Source: Strongylocentrotus droebachiensis (taxonomy: Eukaryota > Echinodermata > Echinoidea > Camarodonta > Strongylocentrotidae). From it: DNA of 64,000 bases. Of this stretch, positions 36,436 to 49,000 are shown piece by piece. Within the stretch, counting starts at the first letter, position 1. Each line of letters opens with the position of its first letter. A program made the translations under genes and the position numbers. Under the pieces are notes generated by a model. The model searched no databases. It worked only from the letters and a program-made list of their open reading frames with translations, and had not been told where the DNA came from. The stretch is taken from the NCBI GenBank assembly GCA_035222895.1, contig JAVYIG010000636.1:248001-312000 (forward strand). The letters are read 5' to 3'.

Positions 36436-36468
36436 CACTGTGTAGATAGTACTACTATCTACACAGTG
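36436..36468. repeat. perfect palindrome, 16-bp arms, 1-base loop
   Basis: CACTGTGTAGATAGTA, one base, then TACTATCTACACAGTG. The following text repeats ACTATCTAC and GCAACGCACTTT(A/C)ACTGAAGA, giving a small inverted-plus-direct repeat cluster to 36540. Confidence 0.85.
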
Positions 36469-36755
36469 CAACGCACTTTAACTGAAGATAGAGGTACTAT
36501 CTACAAAGGGCAACGCACTTTCACTGAAGATTATCCGAAAGCGCACTAAAACAGGCGTAATTAAGCGCGCATTACCAATGAGCGCAATTAAAACAAACAC
36601 ATGCGCGCACCGTACCCTCAAGGGGTTGGGTTAAACTGTTTAACTTTTTTGGTGTGAATTTGGGCATGGTGTCTTTTATGCAGATGCATACTCGTCCTTT
36701 TCTTTTTTGTAGTTAAATTGTTTTAGATGTGAAATATAAAGCAAATAATCACCTT

Positions 36756-36895
36756 TTGGTTTCAGGCGATGGCAAACTATCACTTCCTCGTCGATCAGAA
36801 TGTATACGCTATCTTTCCTCAGCTTCGCTTCGGAAAGATAGCTACATCCAGATCGCCTCGGAAGTGATAGTTTGTCCCATCACCTTTACCAACGG
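36756..36895. repeat. long two-part hairpin at the left edge of the satellite
   Basis: The outer arms GATGGCAAACTATCACTTCC and GGAAGTGATAGTTTGTCCCA are complementary apart from small gaps. The inner arms GCTATCTTTCC (36808-36818) and GGAAAGATAGC (36832-36842) are perfect. The right outer arm includes ATCACC, also the core of the satellite palindrome that starts 54 bases later. Confidence 0.75.
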
Positions 36896-36948
36896 TAGTT
36901 ATTTGCTTACTAATGGAGTTTGTTTATTTGTTATCAATTTCGCTTATT

Positions 36949-37062
36949 AGGTGATACGTACGTAGACGTATCACCTTTTGATTTCGTCAAGATTTTTATT
37001 ATTAGGTGATACGTAACGAAGTCAACGTATCACCTTTTGATTTCGTCAAGATTTTTATTATT
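36949..37062 (+). repeat. two satellite mini-units (junction palindrome only)
   Basis: 36949-37003 and 37004-37062 each contain AGGTGATACGT...ACGTATCACCT and then TTGATTTCGTCAAGATTTTT. They equal the start of a 1242-bp unit with everything after it deleted. The first has a shorter, altered palindrome centre (ACGTACGTAGACGT). Confidence 0.9.
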
Positions 37063-40000
37063 AGGTGATACGTAACGAAGTCAACGTATCACCTATTGAT
37101 TTCGTCAAGATTTTTATTATTATTATTATTCTGCCATGAATTTGTTCGCAGGATATCTCAAGACTGAATAAAGCCATTGTCATAAAACTTTCAATGATAA
37201 TAGATCTTAGTCTAACTTAGAACTGTGTGACTTTTCAAAGACTCAAAATTATCGTGACGTCATCCAGGCGCCATTTTGTGAAAATCAACTTATGATCATA
37301 TCTTCATAACAGAAAGTCATTTCTCATTCATATTTGTCATGATCAAGGTCAATATTTGTCGGGTCAATTTCCGATCAATAAATGCGCGCAAAAATGCGCG
37401 TACGCGTAGGTGCGCGCGTTAATGCGCGCGTAAAATTTAAAATTGCTCAAAATCGTCTTAAATTTTTTTTGCATACGTTTCAGGCCATTATAAGCATTTC
37501 ATAAAAAATCGCGCAAAACACGCATTTTTGGACGTTTTCGTTCGTCACGGCCGAACGAAAAATAATTTCTCCGCAAAAGCTTTTGACCGAATATTCCTCA
37601 TAATTTTCCGAACAATTTGATACCAAGTTTATCTCTTTATCACTATTAATAACGGAATGAGCGTCCGTTCAAGATAACCGTCCGCACGCGCGATTTTTGT
37701 ATTACATAGCGTATGTGGGCAAAAACATGCCCATAAAAAGTCCATTGATATGAATAAGGACTGCCAATTTTTTTCCATATTTAGATAGAGTATGAGTCGA
37801 AGGTATGATTTCATATCTCATTTGGCCATTAAGTACATCTTGACGTCATCATAATGGCCTTGGAAGTCAAAAATACAAAAATGCATATTATGACGTCATT
37901 ATGTTTATGGAAAATTTAGTGTATTTCTCTTAATATTCATCGATTCTCTTCTAGATTTTAATATGTTGTAGCCGAGGCAATCGTCTTCGAGATCAGTCCA
38001 CACCAATTTTCATTTAAATGATGTCATCATAGTAAAAAATTCAATTAAAGGCCACATGTCAAAATTTTCGTCATTTGCGTGTTATGTCTATGGAGGGTGA
38101 ATTTTGTCCACACTATGAATCTACATCGCATCCATCTTTCAGCACTATCTCGCTCATTTGTGCTTTGTTTTCTCCCAAATTTGGATATGTTATAGCTGAG
38201 ACCATGGGCTATAAAAACGGTGTACTTTGTTTTTTAATCAGATGTTGGGATCATGTTGAAATTTTCGATCGAATGTTGAAATTGCAAATTTTGAAGGAAT
38301 CATTAGGTGATACGTAACGAAGTCAACGTATCACCTATTGATTTCGTCAAGATTTTTATTATTATTATTATTCTGCCATGAATTTGTTCGCAGGATATCT
38401 CAAGACTGAATAAAGCCATTGTCATAAAACTTTCAATGATAATAGATCTTAGTCTAACTTAGAACTGTGTGACTTTTCAAAGACTCAAAATTATCGTGAC
38501 GTCATCCAGGCGCCATTTTGTGAAAATCAACTTATGATCATATCTTCATAACAGAAAGTCATTTCTCATTCATATTTGTCATGATCAAGGTCAATATTTG
38601 TCGGGTCAATTTCCGATCAATAAATGCGCGCAAAAATGCGCGTACGCGTAGGTGCGCGCGTTAATGCGCGCGTAAAATTTAAAATTGCTCAAAATCGTCT
38701 TAAATTTTTTTTGCATACGTTTCAGGCCATTATAAGCATTTCATAAAAAATCGCGCAAAACACGCATTTTTGGACGTTTTCGTTCGTCACGGCCGAACGA
38801 AAAATAATTTCTCCGCAAAAGCTTTTGACCGAATATTCCTCATAATTTTCCGAACAATTTGATACCAAGTTTATCTCTTTATCACTATTAATAACGGAAT
38901 GAGCGTCCGTTCAAGATAACCGTCCGCACGCGCGATTTTTGTATTACATAGCGTATGTGGGCAAAAACATGCCCATAAAAAGTCCATTGATATGAATAAG
39001 GACTGCCAATTTTTTTCCATATTTAGATAGAGTATGAGTCGAAGGTATGATTTCATATCTCATTTGGCCATTAAGTACATCTTGACGTCATCATAATGGC
39101 CTTGGAAGTCAAAAATACAAAAATGCATATTATGACGTCATTATGTTTATGGAAAATTTAGTGTATTTCTCTTAATATTCATCGATTCTCTTCTAGATTT
39201 TAATATGTTGTAGCCGAGGCAATCGTCTTCGAGATCAGTCTACACCAATTTTCATTTAAATGATGTCATCATAGTAAAAAATTCAATTAAAGGCCACATG
39301 TCAAAATTTTCGTCATTTGCGTGTTATGTCTATGGAGGGTGAATTTTGTCCACACTATGAATCTACATCGCATCCATCTTTCAGCACTATCTCGCTCATT
39401 TGTGCTTTGTTTTCTCCCAAATTTGGATATGTTATAGCTGAGACCATGGGCTATAAAAACGGTGTACTTTGTTTTTTAATCAGATGTTGGGATCATGTTG
39501 AAATTTTCGATCGAATGTTGAAATTGCAAATTTTGAAGGAATCATTAGGTGATACGTAACGAAGTCAACGTATCACCTATTGATTTCGTCAAGATTTTTA
39601 TTATTATTATTATTCTGCCATGAATTTGTTCGCAGGATATCTCAAGACTGAATAAAGCCATTGTCATAAAACTTTCAATGATAATAGATCTTAGTCTAAC
39701 TTAGAACTGTGTGACTTTTCAAAGACTCAAAATTATCGTGACGTCATCCAGGCGCCATTTTGTGAAAATCAACTTATGATCATATCTTCATAACAGAAAG
39801 TCATTTCTCATTCATATTTGTCATGATCAAGGTCAATATTTGTCGGGTCAATTTCCGATCAATAAATGCGCGCAAAAATGCGCGTACGCGTAGGTGCGCG
39901 CGTTAATGCGCGCGTAAAATTTAAAATTGCTCAAAATCGTCTTAAATTTTTTTTGCATACGTTTCAGGCCATTATAAGCATTTCATAAAAAATCGCGCAA

Positions 40001-43000
40001 AACACGCATTTTTGGACGTTTTCGTTCGTCACGGCCGAACGAAAAATAATTTCTCCGCAAAAGCTTTTGACCGAATATTCCTCATAATTTTCCGAACAAT
40101 TTGATACCAAGTTTATCTCTTTATCACTATTAATAACGGAATGAGCGTCCGTTCAAGATAACCGTCCGCACGCGCGATTTTTGTATTACATAGCGTATGT
40201 GGGCAAAAACATGCCCATAAAAAGTCCATTGATATGAATAAGGACTGCCAATTTTTTTCCATATTTAGATAGAGTATGAGTCGAAGGTATGATTTCATAT
40301 CTCATTTGGCCATTAAGTACATCTTGACGTCATCATAATGGCCTTGGAAGTCAAAAATACAAAAATGCATATTATGACGTCATTATGTTTATGGAAAATT
40401 TAGTGTATTTCTCTTAATATTCATCGATTCTCTTCTAGATTTTAATATGTTGTAGCCGAGGCAATCGTCTTCGAGATCAGTCCACACCAATTTTCATTTA
40501 AATGATGTCATCATAGTAAAAAATTCAATTAAAGGCCACATGTCAAAATTTTCGTCATTTGCGTGTTATGTCTATGGAGGGTGAATTTTGTCCACACTAT
40601 GAATCTACATCGCATCCATCTTTCAGCACTATCTCGCTCATTTGTGCTTTGTTTTCTCCCAAATTTGGATATGTTATAGCTGAGACCATGGGCTATAAAA
40701 ACGGTGTACTTTGTTTTTTAATCAGATGTTGGGATCATGTTGAAATTTTCGATCGAATGTTGAAATTGCAAATTTTGAAGGAATCATTAGGTGATACGTA
40801 ACGAAGTCAACGTATCACCTATTGATTTCGTCAAGATTTTTATTATTATTATTATTCTGCCATGAATTTGTTCGCAGGATATCTCAAGACTGAATAAAGC
40901 CATTGTCATAAAACTTTCAATGATAATAGATCTTAGTCTAACTTAGAACTGTGTGACTTTTCAAAGACTCAAAATTATCGTGACGTCATCCAGGCGCCAT
41001 TTTGTGAAAATCAACTTATGATCATATCTTCATAACAGAAAGTCATTTCTCATTCATATTTGTCATGATCAAGGTCAATATTTGTCGGGTCAATTTCCGA
41101 TCAATAAATGCGCGCAAAAATGCGCGTACGCGTAGGTGCGCGCGTTAATGCGCGCGTAAAATTTAAAATTGCTCAAAATCGTCTTAAATTTTTTTTGCAT
41201 ACGTTTCAGGCCATTATAAGCATTTCATAAAAAATCGCGCAAAACACGCATTTTTGGACGTTTTCGTTCGTCACGGCCGAACGAAAAATAATTTCTCCGC
41301 AAAAGCTTTTGACCGAATATTCCTCATAATTTTCCGAACAATTTGATACCAAGTTTATCTCTTTATCACTATTAATAACGGAATGAGCGTCCGTTCAAGA
41401 TAACCGTCCGCACGCGCGATTTTTGTATTACATAGCGTATGTGGGCAAAAACATGCCCATAAAAAGTCCATTGATATGAATAAGGACTGCCAATTTTTTT
41501 CCATATTTAGATAGAGTATGAGTCGAAGGTATGATTTCATATCTCATTTGGCCATTAAGTACATCTTGACGTCATCATAATGGCCTTGGAAGTCAAAAAT
41601 ACAAAAATGCATATTATGACGTCATTATGTTTATGGAAAATTTAGTGTATTTCTCTTAATATTCATCGATTCTCTTCTAGATTTTAATATGTTGTAGCCG
41701 AGGCAATCGTCTTCGAGATCAGTCCACACCAATTTTCATTTAAATGATGTCATCATAGTAAAAAATTCAATTAAAGGCCACATGTCAAAATTTTCGTCAT
41801 TTGCGTGTTATGTCTATGGAGGGTGAATTTTGTCCACACTATGAATCTACATCGCATCCATCTTTCAGCACTATCTCGCTCATTTGTGCTTTGTTTTCTC
41901 CCAAATTTGGATATGTTATAGCTGAGACCATGGGCTATAAAAACGGTGTACTTTGTTTTTTAATCAGATGTTGGGATCATGTTGAAATTTTCGATCGAAT
42001 GTTGAAATTGCAAATTTTGAAGGAATCATTAGGTGATACGTAACGAAGTCAACGTATCACCTATTGATTTCGTCAAGATTTTTATTATTATTATTATTCT
42101 GCCATGAATTTGTTCGCAGGATATCTCAAGACTGAATAAAGCCATTGTCATAAAACTTTCAATGATAATAGATCTTAGTCTAACTTAGAACTGTGTGACT
42201 TTTCAAAGACTCAAAATTATCGTGACGTCATCCAGGCGCCATTTTGTGAAAATCAACTTATGATCATATCTTCATAACAGAAAGTCATTTCTCATTCATA
42301 TTTGTCATGATCAAGGTCAATATTTGTCGGGTCAATTTCCGATCAATAAATGCGCGCAAAAATGCGCGTACGCGTAGGTGCGCGCGTTAATGCGCGCGTA
42401 AAATTTAAAATTGCTCAAAATCGTCTTAAATTTTTTTTGCATACGTTTCAGGCCATTATAAGCATTTCATAAAAAATCGCGCAAAACACGCATTTTTGGA
42501 CGTTTTCGTTCGTCACGGCCGAACGAAAAATAATTTCTCCGCAAAAGCTTTTGACCGAATATTCCTCATAATTTTCCGAACAATTTGATACCAAGTTTAT
42601 CTCTTTATCACTATTAATAACGGAATGAGCGTCCGTTCAAGATAACCGTCCGCACGCGCGATTTTTGTATTACATAGCGTATGTGGGCAAAAACATGCCC
42701 ATAAAAAGTCCATTGATATGAATAAGGACTGCCAATTTTTTTCCATATTTAGATAGAGTATGAGTCGAAGGTATGATTTCATATCTCATTTGGCCATTAA
42801 GTACATCTTGACGTCATCATAATGGCCTTGGAAGTCAAAAATACAAAAATGCATATTATGACGTCATTATGTTTATGGAAAATTTAGTGTATTTCTCTTA
42901 ATATTCATCGATTCTCTTCTAGATTTTAATATGTTGTAGCCGAGGCAATCGTCTTCGAGATCAGTCTACACCAATTTTCATTTAAATGATGTCATCATAG

Positions 43001-46000
43001 TAAAAAATTCAATTAAAGGCCACATGTCAAAATTTTCGTCATTTGCGTGTTATGTCTATGGAGGGTGAATTTTGTCCACACTATGAATCTACATCGCATC
43101 CATCTTTCAGCACTATCTCGCTCATTTGTGCTTTGTTTTCTCCCAAATTTGGATATGTTATAGCTGAGACCATGGGCTATAAAAACGGTGTACTTTGTTT
43201 TTTAATCAGATGTTGGGATCATGTTGAAATTTTCGATCGAATGTTGAAATTGCAAATTTTGAAGGAATCATTAGGTGATACGTAACGAAGTCAACGTATC
43301 ACCTATTGATTTCGTCAAGATTTTTATTATTATTATTATTCTGCCATGAATTTGTTCGCAGGATATCTCAAGACTGAATAAAGCCATTGTCATAAAACTT
43401 TCAATGATAATAGATCTTAGTCTAACTTAGAACTGTGTGACTTTTCAAAGACTCAAAATTATCGTGACGTCATCCAGGCGCCATTTTGTGAAAATCAACT
43501 TATGATCATATCTTCATAACAGAAAGTCATTTCTCATTCATATTTGTCATGATCAAGGTCAATATTTGTCGGGTCAATTTCCGATCAATAAATGCGCGCA
43601 AAAATGCGCGTACGCGTAGGTGCGCGCGTTAATGCGCGCGTAAAATTTAAAATTGCTCAAAATCGTCTTAAATTTTTTTTGCATACGTTTCAGGCCATTA
43701 TAAGCATTTCATAAAAAATCGCGCAAAACACGCATTTTTGGACGTTTTCGTTCGTCACGGCCGAACGAAAAATAATTTCTCCGCAAAAGCTTTTGACCGA
43801 ATATTCCTCATAATTTTCCGAACAATTTGATACCAAGTTTATCTCTTTATCACTATTAATAACGGAATGAGCGTCCGTTCAAGATAACCGTCCGCACGCG
43901 CGATTTTTGTATTACATAGCGTATGTGGGCAAAAACATGCCCATAAAAAGTCCATTGATATGAATAAGGACTGCCAATTTTTTTCCATATTTAGATAGAG
44001 TATGAGTCGAAGGTATGATTTCATATCTCATTTGGCCATTAAGTACATCTTGACGTCATCATAATGGCCTTGGAAGTCAAAAATACAAAAATGCATATTA
44101 TGACGTCATTATGTTTATGGAAAATTTAGTGTATTTCTCTTAATATTCATCGATTCTCTTCTAGATTTTAATATGTTGTAGCCGAGGCAATCGTCTTCGA
44201 GATCAGTCCACACCAATTTTCATTTAAATGATGTCATCATAGTAAAAAATTCAATTAAAGGCCACATGTCAAAATTTTCGTCATTTGCGTGTTATGTCTA
44301 TGGAGGGTGAATTTTGTCCACACTATGAATCTACATCGCATCCATCTTTCAGCACTATCTCGCTCATTTGTGCTTTGTTTTCTCCCAAATTTGGATATGT
44401 TATAGCTGAGACCATGGGCTATAAAAACGGTGTACTTTGTTTTTTAATCAGATGTTGGGATCATGTTGAAATTTTCGATCGAATGTTGAAATTGCAAATT
44501 TTGAAGGAATCATTAGGTGATACGTAACGAAGTCAACGTATCACCTATTGATTTCGTCAAGATTTTTATTATTATTATTATTCTGCCATGAATTTGTTCG
44601 CAGGATATCTCAAGACTGAATAAAGCCATTGTCATAAAACTTTCAATGATAATAGATCTTAGTCTAACTTAGAACTGTGTGACTTTTCAAAGACTCAAAA
44701 TTATCGTGACGTCATCCAGGCGCCATTTTGTGAAAATCAACTTATGATCATATCTTCATAACAGAAAGTCATTTCTCATTCATATTTGTCATGATCAAGG
44801 TCAATATTTGTCGGGTCAATTTCCGATCAATAAATGCGCGCAAAAATGCGCGTACGCGTAGGTGCGCGCGTTAATGCGCGCGTAAAATTTAAAATTGCTC
44901 AAAATCGTCTTAAATTTTTTTTGCATACGTTTCAGGCCATTATAAGCATTTCATAAAAAATCGCGCAAAACACGCATTTTTGGACGTTTTCGTTCGTCAC
45001 GGCCGAACGAAAAATAATTTCTCCGCAAAAGCTTTTGACCGAATATTCCTCATAATTTTCCGAACAATTTGATACCAAGTTTATCTCTTTATCACTATTA
45101 ATAACGGAATGAGCGTCCGTTCAAGATAACCGTCCGCACGCGCGATTTTTGTATTACATAGCGTATGTGGGCAAAAACATGCCCATAAAAAGTCCATTGA
45201 TATGAATAAGGACTGCCAATTTTTTTCCATATTTAGATAGAGTATGAGTCGAAGGTATGATTTCATATCTCATTTGGCCATTAAGTACATCTTGACGTCA
45301 TCATAATGGCCTTGGAAGTCAAAAATACAAAAATGCATATTATGACGTCATTATGTTTATGGAAAATTTAGTGTATTTCTCTTAATATTCATCGATTCTC
45401 TTCTAGATTTTAATATGTTGTAGCCGAGGCAATCGTCTTCGAGATCAGTCCACACCAATTTTCATTTAAATGATGTCATCATAGTAAAAAATTCAATTAA
45501 AGGCCACATGTCAAAATTTTCGTCATTTGCGTGTTATGTCTATGGAGGGTGAATTTTGTCCACACTATGAATCTACATCGCATCCATCTTTCAGCACTAT
45601 CTCGCTCATTTGTGCTTTGTTTTCTCCCAAATTTGGATATGTTATAGCTGAGACCATGGGCTATAAAAACGGTGTACTTTGTTTTTTAATCAGATGTTGG
45701 GATCATGTTGAAATTTTCGATCGAATGTTGAAATTGCAAATTTTGAAGGAATCATTAGGTGATACGTAACGAAGTCAACGTATCACCTATTGATTTCGTC
45801 AAGATTTTTATTATTATTATTATTCTGCCATGAATTTGTTCGCAGGATATCTCAAGACTGAATAAAGCCATTGTCATAAAACTTTCAATGATAATAGATC
45901 TTAGTCTAACTTAGAACTGTGTGACTTTTCAAAGACTCAAAATTATCGTGACGTCATCCAGGCGCCATTTTGTGAAAATCAACTTATGATCATATCTTCA

Positions 46001-49000
46001 TAACAGAAAGTCATTTCTCATTCATATTTGTCATGATCAAGGTCAATATTTGTCGGGTCAATTTCCGATCAATAAATGCGCGCAAAAATGCGCGTACGCG
46101 TAGGTGCGCGCGTTAATGCGCGCGTAAAATTTAAAATTGCTCAAAATCGTCTTAAATTTTTTTTGCATACGTTTCAGGCCATTATAAGCATTTCATAAAA
46201 AATCGCGCAAAACACGCATTTTTGGACGTTTTCGTTCGTCACGGCCGAACGAAAAATAATTTCTCCGCAAAAGCTTTTGACCGAATATTCCTCATAATTT
46301 TCCGAACAATTTGATACCAAGTTTATCTCTTTATCACTATTAATAACGGAATGAGCGTCCGTTCAAGATAACCGTCCGCACGCGCGATTTTTGTATTACA
46401 TAGCGTATGTGGGCAAAAACATGCCCATAAAAAGTCCATTGATATGAATAAGGACTGCCAATTTTTTTCCATATTTAGATAGAGTATGAGTCGAAGGTAT
46501 GATTTCATATCTCATTTGGCCATTAAGTACATCTTGACGTCATCATAATGGCCTTGGAAGTCAAAAATACAAAAATGCATATTATGACGTCATTATGTTT
46601 ATGGAAAATTTAGTGTATTTCTCTTAATATTCATCGATTCTCTTCTAGATTTTAATATGTTGTAGCCGAGGCAATCGTCTTCGAGATCAGTCCACACCAA
46701 TTTTCATTTAAATGATGTCATCATAGTAAAAAATTCAATTAAAGGCCACATGTCAAAATTTTCGTCATTTGCGTGTTATGTCTATGGAGGGTGAATTTTG
46801 TCCACACTATGAATCTACATCGCATCCATCTTTCAGCACTATCTCGCTCATTTGTGCTTTGTTTTCTCCCAAATTTGGATATGTTATAGCTGAGACCATG
46901 GGCTATAAAAACGGTGTACTTTGTTTTTTAATCAGATGTTGGGATCATGTTGAAATTTTCGATCGAATGTTGAAATTGCAAATTTTGAAGGAATCATTAG
47001 GTGATACGTAACGAAGTCAACGTATCACCTATTGATTTCGTCAAGATTTTTATTATTATTATTATTCTGCCATGAATTTGTTCGCAGGATATCTCAAGAC
47101 TGAATAAAGCCATTGTCATAAAACTTTCAATGATAATAGATCTTAGTCTAACTTAGAACTGTGTGACTTTTCAAAGACTCAAAATTATCGTGACGTCATC
47201 CAGGCGCCATTTTGTGAAAATCAACTTATGATCATATCTTCATAACAGAAAGTCATTTCTCATTCATATTTGTCATGATCAAGGTCAATATTTGTCGGGT
47301 CAATTTCCGATCAATAAATGCGCGCAAAAATGCGCGTACGCGTAGGTGCGCGCGTTAATGCGCGCGTAAAATTTAAAATTGCTCAAAATCGTCTTAAATT
47401 TTTTTTGCATACGTTTCAGGCCATTATAAGCATTTCATAAAAAATCGCGCAAAACACGCATTTTTGGACGTTTTCGTTCGTCACGGCCGAACGAAAAATA
47501 ATTTCTCCGCAAAAGCTTTTGACCGAATATTCCTCATAATTTTCCGAACAATTTGATACCAAGTTTATCTCTTTATCACTATTAATAACGGAATGAGCGT
47601 CCGTTCAAGATAACCGTCCGCACGCGCGATTTTTGTATTACATAGCGTATGTGGGCAAAAACATGCCCATAAAAAGTCCATTGATATGAATAAGGACTGC
47701 CAATTTTTTTCCATATTTAGATAGAGTATGAGTCGAAGGTATGATTTCATATCTCATTTGGCCATTAAGTACATCTTGACGTCATCATAATGGCCTTGGA
47801 AGTCAAAAATACAAAAATGCATATTATGACGTCATTATGTTTATGGAAAATTTAGTGTATTTCTCTTAATATTCATCGATTCTCTTCTAGATTTTAATAT
47901 GTTGTAGCCGAGGCAATCGTCTTCGAGATCAGTCCACACCAATTTTCATTTAAATGATGTCATCATAGTAAAAAATTCAATTAAAGGCCACATGTCAAAA
48001 TTTTCGTCATTTGCGTGTTATGTCTATGGAGGGTGAATTTTGTCCACACTATGAATCTACATCGCATCCATCTTTCAGCACTATCTCGCTCATTTGTGCT
48101 TTGTTTTCTCCCAAATTTGGATATGTTATAGCTGAGACCATGGGCTATAAAAACGGTGTACTTTGTTTTTTAATCAGATGTTGGGATCATGTTGAAATTT
48201 TCGATCGAATGTTGAAATTGCAAATTTTGAAGGAATCATTAGGTGATACGTAACGAAGTCAACGTATCACCTATTGATTTCGTCAAGATTTTTATTATTA
48301 TTATTATTCTGCCATGAATTTGTTCGCAGGATATCTCAAGACTGAATAAAGCCATTGTCATAAAACTTTCAATGATAATAGATCTTAGTCTAACTTAGAA
48401 CTGTGTGACTTTTCAAAGACTCAAAATTATCGTGACGTCATCCAGGCGCCATTTTGTGAAAATCAACTTATGATCATATCTTCATAACAGAAAGTCATTT
48501 CTCATTCATATTTGTCATGATCAAGGTCAATATTTGTCGCGTCAATTTCCGATCAATAAATGCGCGCAAAAATGCGCGTACGCGTAGGTGCGCGCGTTAA
48601 TGCGCGCGTAAAATTTAAAATTGCTCAAAATCGTCTTAAATTTTTTTTGCATACGTTTCAGGCCATTATAAGCATTTCATAAAAAATCGCGCAAAACACG
48701 CATTTTTGGACGTTTTCGTTCGTCACGGCCGAACGAAAAATAATTTCTCCGCAAAAGCTTTTGACCGAATATTCCTCATAATTTTCCGAACAATTTGATA
48801 CCAAGTTTATCTCTTTATCACTATTAATAACGGAATGAGCGTCCGTTCAAGATAACCGTCCGCACGCGCGATTTTTGTATTACATAGCGTATGTGGGCAA
48901 AAACATGCCCATAAAAAGTCCATTGATATGAATAAGGACTGCCAATTTTTTTCCATATTTAGATAGAGTATGAGTCGAAGGTATGATTTCATATCTCATT

